Shown here piece by piece: positions 57,790 through 64,000 of a stretch of DNA of 64,000 nt (position 1 is the stretch's first letter; each line of letters begins with the position of its first letter). A program made the translations under genes and the position numbers. The DNA comes from Eonycteris spelaea (taxonomy: Eukaryota; Chordata; Mammalia; Chiroptera; Pteropodidae), in NCBI GenBank assembly GCA_003508835.1, contig PUFA01000081.1, positions 6,138,001 to 6,202,000 of the forward strand, read 5' to 3'. The notes under the pieces were generated by a model that did not search any database, had not been told where the DNA came from, and saw nothing but the letters and a program-made list of their open reading frames with translations.

Positions 57790-59150
57790 ATAAAATAAAT
57801 ATTAATAAATAATAGTAATAGTAAATAGTTTTAAAAGATTCTTTTAAATGGAATTTACTAGAGTAGAATTTAGTCTTTTATGATTATTTTGTAAATCCTA
57901 GGAAAGCAAATAGTATCTTTGACTTACCAGACTTTATTTTTTTTAAAAGTTTCAAACATACAACAAACTTGAAAGAATTTTATGTTGAAAATCTCTATAT
58001 TTCCCACCTAGGGAAGAACAGTTTTATATATAAATAAGCAGGATGAGGAGGAAAATTTTTTGCAGTTTCTAAGGGGGATGTCTGGGACCTTTCAAGAATT
58101 ATCTGATTTCACTTGAAAATCACCATGTGAATTCCTTTCTTTGATGAGTGTGTGGGCCCTGGAGGTACCTGATCTAGATAACAACTGCTTTTATCTAGAG
58201 TGAAGCAAAAAAGAAAGATTTTCCTGAAGAAATGAGATGGCACTTGGAAGGGTAAAAGGGAGGAAATAAAAGGTCAGTAGTAAGAATAACACCAGACATT
58301 TCCATTATTTTCTGTGTGGTGCTAAGGTGACCGTCATACTCGCTTTCTGGGTCCAGAACACTTCCTATGGGGCTCTGGGTAAAAGAAATGTGAGAATGAT
58401 GTAATGTTTATACATGCAAAACTACAAAGAGGAAACACCATCTAAATCCAATTGATCAGCTAGAACTGGTTACCAACTAGTAGTGTGATATTTTCCACTA
58501 ACTTTATTTTTTCAATAGCTCACTGTTTAATAAGTCAACTCTCATTTTGGTTTTTTGTTTTTGTTTTTTTCAACACGAAGATACCCTCTTAAAACTCTCT
58601 AGCTGGGGGAATAAAGAGCCTTGCCTCAATCTCATTTCTTTACGAGGGAAGGAATGCAGCCCATTATGAGGTAATGACCACCTGTCAGGAGCAAGAGGTT
58701 GTAAAGGTTCAGGAAATCCAAATGACATCACCTGAGTGATGAGGGTATTTGTCTTCAGTAGATGGGGCCAAAGGCTCCACTCATCTCTCAGCCTAAGACA
58801 AGTGGGCTTCAGGAAGACTGAGTAGCCTTGTGTCATGAAACAGGCATTCCAGAGGTTCTAAAAGATCACCTGGACAACTCCATTTCATGCTAGTTTGTCT
58901 TACCATACGTCAAGGACTGACTCACAGACAAGGTCACGAGGAGAATGAAAAAGATCTAGTGTGACAAATACCAAATGGTCTGTAGAAAAGCAGATGACTC
59001 GTTGACCCCCAACTGACATCTTCAAATAACATTTCCAAAGCCCTGAGTCTTGCTTTATTCTCAGTACAAGCCAGCTTCTCCCAGGGCCTGACCTACCCCC
59101 ATGGTCTATATTAGGAAGTGATAGCTATTGCATTGGTTCTTCTAGTGTGA
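57790..59150. other. Intergenic DNA, no genes recognised
   Basis: No coding signal and no repeat that I can name with confidence. Confidence 0.5.
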
Positions 59151-59159
59151 TATCCCAAC

Positions 59160-59335
59160 TTTGCCTTATACTAATTCTATGACACTGTGCAAGTAACTAA
59201 AATTGCCAAGCTTCAGTTTCTCATTTTTAAAATAATGACAAATAATAACACCTAGCTCAAATTGTTGGTGTGTTGATTAAATTAGATAGTTATACAAAAA
59301 ATAATGCTTAGAAGATATAAAGGACCTTTCACAGG
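59160..59335 (+). repeat. MIR SINE, diverged
   Basis: CTTATACTAATTCTATGACA, GCTTCAGTTTCTCATTTTTA, TAACACCTAGCTCAAATTGT and TTGATTAAATTAGATAG follow MIR. Confidence 0.65.
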
Positions 59336-59600
59336 TGGTGAAATTCAGGGACACGCTCCCTCTCTGAAGCTTGGGATAGATTACCTATGATGCTGTGAAA
59401 ACCAAGATGTACATCCAGGAGATTTTGGCGCCAGTCTGTTGTTACTCCAGATTATTAATAGCACAGAATCACGGTACATGTGCTCTGGAAGGAACCTTCC
59501 AGAAAACTCAGACTAACTCACTCATTTATGAACACATTCTCATCCGTGAGAGAAAAGAAGTCACATACTCCTGGATGTTGGAACTGAGGACAAAGACTAA

Positions 59601-59627
59601 CCTTTTTTTTTTTTTTTTTTTTTTTTT
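59601..59627 (+). repeat. Poly-T run
   Basis: Twenty-seven T in a row. No retroposed body could be recognised on either side. Confidence 0.9.
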
Positions 59628-59819
59628 GTCTTTGCATTCCCTGCCCTTTCCTCCTCCCCTTTACAATTGGCCTGGCCAAAGTTTATACTCAATAACATCA
59701 CTGCATTTTGTTAACTTGTCCAAAACACACAAGCCAAAGGAGAAAAACTTAGACTAAAATTCCATTTTTTTCTGACTTATAGAGAAGAGGCATACTCTAG
59801 TTGATAAGAGTAATCCATC

Positions 59820-59970
59820 CAGATCTTGGTTAAAATCTTAGCTCTGTCCTGAAGTTGTGGGACCTCAGGCAAGTTATTCAACTTCTCACTGGTAAAGCAA
59901 GAATAATAGCATCCATACCCAGTGTTATTTCAATAACTAAACAAGATGTGGATATCAAGCACCTGGCTCT
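59820..59970 (+). repeat. MIR SINE
   Basis: TTAAAATCTTAGCTCTGTCC, GACCTCAGGCAAGTTATTCA, ACTTCTCACTGGTAAAGCAA and ATAACTAAACAAGATGTGGA follow MIR. Confidence 0.75.
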
Positions 59971-60258
59971 CTCAGTTACAAAAGACCAAATATTAACAAT
60001 GACCTAGAGGAAAAACAATTCAGTCAAAAGTCTGGATATTCAGTTGACATTACATGAAGCCTCTAGATATTTGAAACTTGCTAAGGGAACTGAATTTCCA
60101 AGTTTGCAATCATGTCTGTGTTTCACAGAAGGCGGCTTTGCTGATGCGAAGATCTTTGCTCCCAGGGCAGTCTACCTGACACTTCACCCAGGCCTTCCCA
60201 AGCCTCAGCTGCCCCCCTGCGCAATCAAAACCATGGTGACAATAGTGCTGGTCAGAGC

Positions 60259-60301
60259 TGGGGGGGTGGGGGGCGCGGGAGGCAGGGGACAGGGGGGCAG
60301 G
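60259..60301 (+). repeat. G-rich tract, possible G-quadruplex
   Basis: Several G-runs of 3 to 7 separated by 1 to 6 bases (GGGGGGG, GGGGGG, GGG, GGGG, GGGGGG). It fits the usual quadruplex rule on the plus strand. Confidence 0.7.
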
Positions 60302-60599
60302 TGTCCGAAAAGCTCCACCATCCAGACAAATCACTTAAGCCACCAAGCTTCCTTGTCCTCTTCTGTGAGATGCCTATAATGCCTTCTGCACAGGGATACT
60401 GCAAAAGACAAATAGGATGATGGTTTTGGAAAGTGTACAATCCTTCAAAAATAGGAGGTGGTTTTCACATGCCAACCTAAATCAAGCTGTGGTCTAACTA
60501 TAACACTGGGTGAAAATTCTTGAAAGTTTCTGCAAATTAAAAATCTAAAGTAAAAAAAAAAATCTCATTTTAAAAAATACTCAACTGTGCTTCCCCCCA

Positions 60600-61200
60600 C
60601 CCCCCTTAATCCATTGTGGGAGCCATCTCTAATTAAGCTGACATTTACCCAAAAAAAAAGTCAGGTTATTGTAGGCAAGTCAACATGAGTGTGGCAAGCC
60701 CACCTGATGGCACTGCCAGGGATAATTACAGCACACCTGGCATTTCTAGACCTCTTTTCATCCTCCAAGGAGCCAAAGTGCTTTGGAAAGTCAATCACTC
60801 AGCAAAGCACAGAGAACACAAACCAATGAGCAACTGGAATGATAGAAAAGACTGAGTTCTAATGAACACTACCAATCTAAAAAATGAACCTTTCCTGTTG
60901 GCTTGAAAAGATGGATTGCTCATGCCTGCACTTCCCGTGTCAAAGGTGGCTCATCCTCCACGTCATTACATAAAGTAATTACTGCACTTTCCTCAGGCTC
61001 CATTTGCAGCACTCACATGGCTGCTCAGCTTACCAACTGCAAAAATTAACCCCTCTTTGTAATCTGGGTGCAATGGCACTGCTTCAGGCCATCCTCAACA
61101 CAATGTCTTCTGCCTGGCCTCAGCTGTGAGTCGTGTCATTTCAAAGCAGCCAGTTTGACCCTGTGGACAAACTGATAGCCACACTGGTTTTGTTAACCTA
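60600..61200. other. Unique-looking segment with possible conserved non-coding character
   Basis: No repeat is recognised. Sequence such as CTCTAATTAAGCTGACATTT, GGCACTGCCAGGGATAATTA and AAAGTAATTACTGCACTTTC carries homeobox-type TAATTA cores. It could be a distal enhancer of OXTR or RAD18, but that is a guess from composition. Confidence 0.3.
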
Positions 61201-61227
61201 AAAAAGAACCCATTAACTGTTGAGCAT

Positions 61228-62034
61228 TTATGAAATTTCCCGGTGATGTGTGCAAGGGGCACCTTTGTCCCAAGCCCTGAGGCTCAAGAATGTACTGAAG
61301 GATGCAGTGGGGTTGGATGTGAGTGACATTTGGTATTTGGGTTTGGATTTGGGTAATGGATGGATTGTTGGTGTTGCGATTAGTGGTAGACTTGGAGATG
61401 GGGCAAGGTATGGGATGAGGTCTGAAATGGGATGAGGTTTGGTATTTGGGTGAGGGATAAACTTGGTATTAAGGCTGGGATAAGGCTCAGGAACTGAGAA
61501 ACTCAGGGTAAGAGAACGATTGGACCTGGGGTGAAGAATGAGAGATGACACAAGGCAAATGAGTATCAATCTTTGGGGCTGTTGGGGGGTGGTGTGGAAG
61601 AGTGTGTGTAAGCACCAGACAAAGGCTCGGAATATGGGCTTGGCACGGTCAGGCTCAGAGATGGATGGTCTGAGTCTCAGGGATGGGGTGATGTCTGTTG
61701 TATGCATTACTTGATTTTTTTTTTTAATAAAAGCTTGAGAGGTTTTTTTTAAGGTCAAAAAATATGTCCTCAGCTGCATCAAAGCACTCTGCTCTATCAG
61801 ATGGCCAGAGTCAGCCCAGAGCAAAATGGGAAAGACATCTGTTGGTGGCCCCCTCGCTTTCCTTCTGGGAGGCTTTGCCCCTTTCTGAAAAAGCCGCCTG
61901 GTAAGCGCCCAGCAACTCTCAACAGCCTGTGGCATGGGCCCTGGCATCTCCAGCAGGTGGTATTGGTGCTGGGCTCTACCATCCCAAAATGGGAGCAGCG
62001 CTGGGAGGGGGAAGGACACGGGATTCAGAATCAA
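61228..62034. other. Degenerate G/T-rich tract with a long chance ORF
   Basis: From about 61310 to 61500 the plus strand repeats loose units such as GGTATTTGGGTTTGGATTTG and GGGATGAGGT. An antisense open frame of 268 codons spans 61228-62034. It has no family similarity, shows Pro/Ser/Leu bias from the repeat, and includes poly-A derived lysines. I do not call it a gene. Confidence 0.6.
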
Positions 62035-62160
62035 GGAGACCTGGGTTCTGCTCCTGCATCTTGAGCAAATCGCCGATCCTCTCTGACCCTGATTTCACAG
62101 CAATTAACAGGGGTTTTCTCATTTATCTTATGGGTTTGAGGACTGACAAATAGCAAATGT
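62020..62160 (+). repeat. MIR SINE
   Basis: GACCTGGGTTCTGCTCCTGC, TTGAGCAAATCGCCGATCCT, then a diverged end TGAGGACTGACAAATAGCAA. Confidence 0.75.
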
Positions 62161-63009
62161 GAAAAAAACTTCCCAAGATGCAAATGTCATATTATTACTG
62201 ACAGTTGTGACTGTCATCTTACCACTGGAGTGTAGACACTGGGGGAGACAGTAGTGGATCTAAGATGGGGGGTTCTGATGGGGCATCTGCCCCAGCTGCT
62301 CTGAGAGGAAGAACTTCCACCCTCTGGGTCTCAGATTCCTCACCCAGATATCAGCTCCAACAATCTGAATCTTGGTATTTCTCAAAAGTTCTCTGAGGAG
62401 GGAGGAGAAGGAAGGGCAGAAACAGGGTGCAACTCTGAGGAGACGTTTACTTCAACAGGCCAATAGTAACAGGGCATTTAAGAAGTGCAGATGGCTCTTT
62501 CTTTGCTCATTCTGCATCCCTGGTTTCTACTTTAGCCACGCTGTTGGTACATAATGTATCTTAAGAATCAATAAAAAATGCCAGCTGGAAGCTGGTTTCT
62601 TGGTACTACCTGGGACCTCCCTGGTTCCCAAACTGGTGATCAGGTTATTACAGAGGCTGGCAACAGCCATGGCTGAGCCAGCAAAGAAGCATAGAGGATA
62701 ATCGTCTGTGTGCATGACTTGAGCGCCTCCTCAGCCCAAATCTTCTCCCAGAGAATCCCCAAATTTCACTATTAGGTTATTTTTTGTGTATGTCAGCATT
62801 ATCTTTTTCCCACTCATCTTCTTCAAAATACAAAGATCCCAACCAAACAAGGAGTATTAAACCCAAAGTCCTGGGACTTCTTCTCCCACTTTTACAGGTA
62901 TACCTCTCAGCCCCCCATGAGAAGGCCTCTTTCTATGTCTACTCCAACTCCTGGGGTGATCACATTCATACCATGGCTTCACCTACTACCTACCTGCTCA
63001 GGCATCCCA

Positions 63010-63600
63010 AATCTACATCTCCAGCCTAGATTCCTCTCCTTGTTTCTAGACCTTATAACCCACTGCTTCCTAGACACCTGAGTGATCCATAACCACCTCA
63101 AATCAAGACAAGTCTTCACCTGTCCTCTCCTCCCTCAGATGCTCCCCTCAAAGGTCCCTTTAGCAATGATTCCAGAAACTCTCCCATTGCTCTCATTCTC
63201 CCCATCCAATCATGCAGTCCTGTCAATTCTACCTTCTAAACAGCCTGTAGATCCATCCACTCATCTTGATTCACTTGCCCACTTCAGGCCTAATCATTGC
63301 CCCTCAGGCGCTACTGCGAAATCCTCCTAAATAGTCCCTGTGCCTTCAGCCACGGTCCCTCTGGAACCCACTCTCCACAGTGCAGCCAGTGCAGCTCTGA
63401 TGGCACTGTTCATGTGCTCACACATTTCTGATGGGTCCCCGTTAGCTATGGAATTGGTTCCACAGTTAAGGACGTTCATCATCTAGCCCTAGCTGCCTCT
63501 CTTCTCCCCTCTCATTTCCCTCCCCCACAGTGCTGGGAGCCTCAGTCCCTAAAAACCATTTGCCATAACCAGTGTTGTTCTTATTCGTGCTGGTATTTTT
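63010..63600 (-). mobile_element. L2 LINE 3' region
   Basis: C-rich antisense L2-like order: ATAACCCACTGCTTCCTAGA, CAATCATGCAGTCCTGTCAA, CAGCCAGTGCAGCTCTGATG, CATTTGCCATAACCAG. Diverged; edges approximate. Confidence 0.5.
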
Positions 63601-63694
63601 TTTTTTCCTTCCTGATGTTCTTACCTATCTGCTTCATTTAGCTAACTCCTACTTCTCATGGACTCATGTCAGCATCTCCTTTCCTCTAAACCCC

Positions 63695-64000
63695 CATGGA
63701 AGGCTAAATAATGACCCCCAAATATATATAGATCTTGATCCCTGAAATCTATAAATGTTATCTTAAAGGGCAAAAAGGACTGCACAGATGTGATTAAGTT
63801 AAGGATCTTGTAATGAGGAGATTATGCTGGTTTATCTGGGTGAGCCTAAGTAAGTGCCATCGTAAAGAGGGAGGCAGAGGGAGAATTGACCCAGACAGAA
63901 AAGGAGGAGGCGATGTGACTACAGAGGCAGAGACTGCAGTGATATCACCTCAAGCCAAGGAATGCTGACAGCCATTAGAGGCTGGAAGAAGCAAGGAATA
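63695..64000 (+). mobile_element. MLT1 LTR, cut by the window end
   Basis: GGCTAAATAATGACCCCCAA, GATGTGATTAAGTTAAGGAT, GAGATTATGCTGGTTTATCT, AGGCGATGTGACTACAGAGG and GCTGACAGCCATTAGAGGCT are the first two-thirds of a forward MLT1 LTR. Confidence 0.85.

Noticed and set aside
61228..62034. 268-codon open frame on the minus strand
   Set aside because: Longest open frame outside OXTR, but it covers a degenerate G/T-rich repeat and a poly-T run, has biased composition and no known domain. No promoter or splice context.

Overview
This is a mammalian nuclear DNA window. It holds one recognisable protein-coding gene, the oxytocin receptor gene OXTR on the minus strand, set in repeat-rich non-coding DNA. 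The evidence for a mammal is a two-coding-exon class A GPCR with GT-AG splicing, a CpG-rich 5' end, and many eutherian repeats (MIR, L2, MER5, MER20, MLT1/MLT2 LTRs, L1). No primate Alu, canid, ruminant, equine or vespertilionid tRNA-SINE was seen. All L1 copies look old and broken. There is a 5S rRNA-derived, poly(A)-tailed retroposon, and the L1 3' ends resemble those of bats. Together these suggest a bat, perhaps a fruit bat (Pteropodidae). That species call is inference.

Layout: 1-905 is an L1 fragment. About 906-1502 is the OXTR 3' side. 1503-1750 is the last coding exon (TM7 and C-tail). 1751-17133 is a 15.4 kb intron with MIR, MER5, L2 and MER20 copies and a CTCF-like site. 17134-18050 is the first coding exon (N-terminus to TM6). 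About 18051-19450 is the CpG-rich 5'UTR/promoter zone. 19.5-64 kb is upstream intergenic DNA. In human the neighbours are CAV3 on the 3' side and RAD18 on the 5' side; neither is visible here. The intergenic part holds an MLT2 LTR (22 kb), an L1-rich block (31.8-36.8 kb), two related ERV LTRs in opposite orientation (37.9 and 53.5 kb), a 5S-derived element (44.2 kb), a second MLT2 LTR nested in an older repeat (48 kb), a pair of inverted hAT elements (51.6 and 52.05 kb), forward L1 pieces (52.8-57.2 kb) and L2/MLT1 at the right end.

Main points for a second look: (i) the OXTR N-terminal coding segment lacks one base at each of two sites 24 bp apart, so the start codon is out of frame with the conserved receptor body; (ii) the inverted hAT pair carries exchanged target-site duplications, the signature of an inversion of the ~265 bp between them; (iii) a MER20 copy with a 7/8 target-site duplication lies in the OXTR intron; (iv) a 71-bp direct duplication about 1 kb apart differs only by three transitions; (v) the 5S-derived element keeps a perfect C-box.
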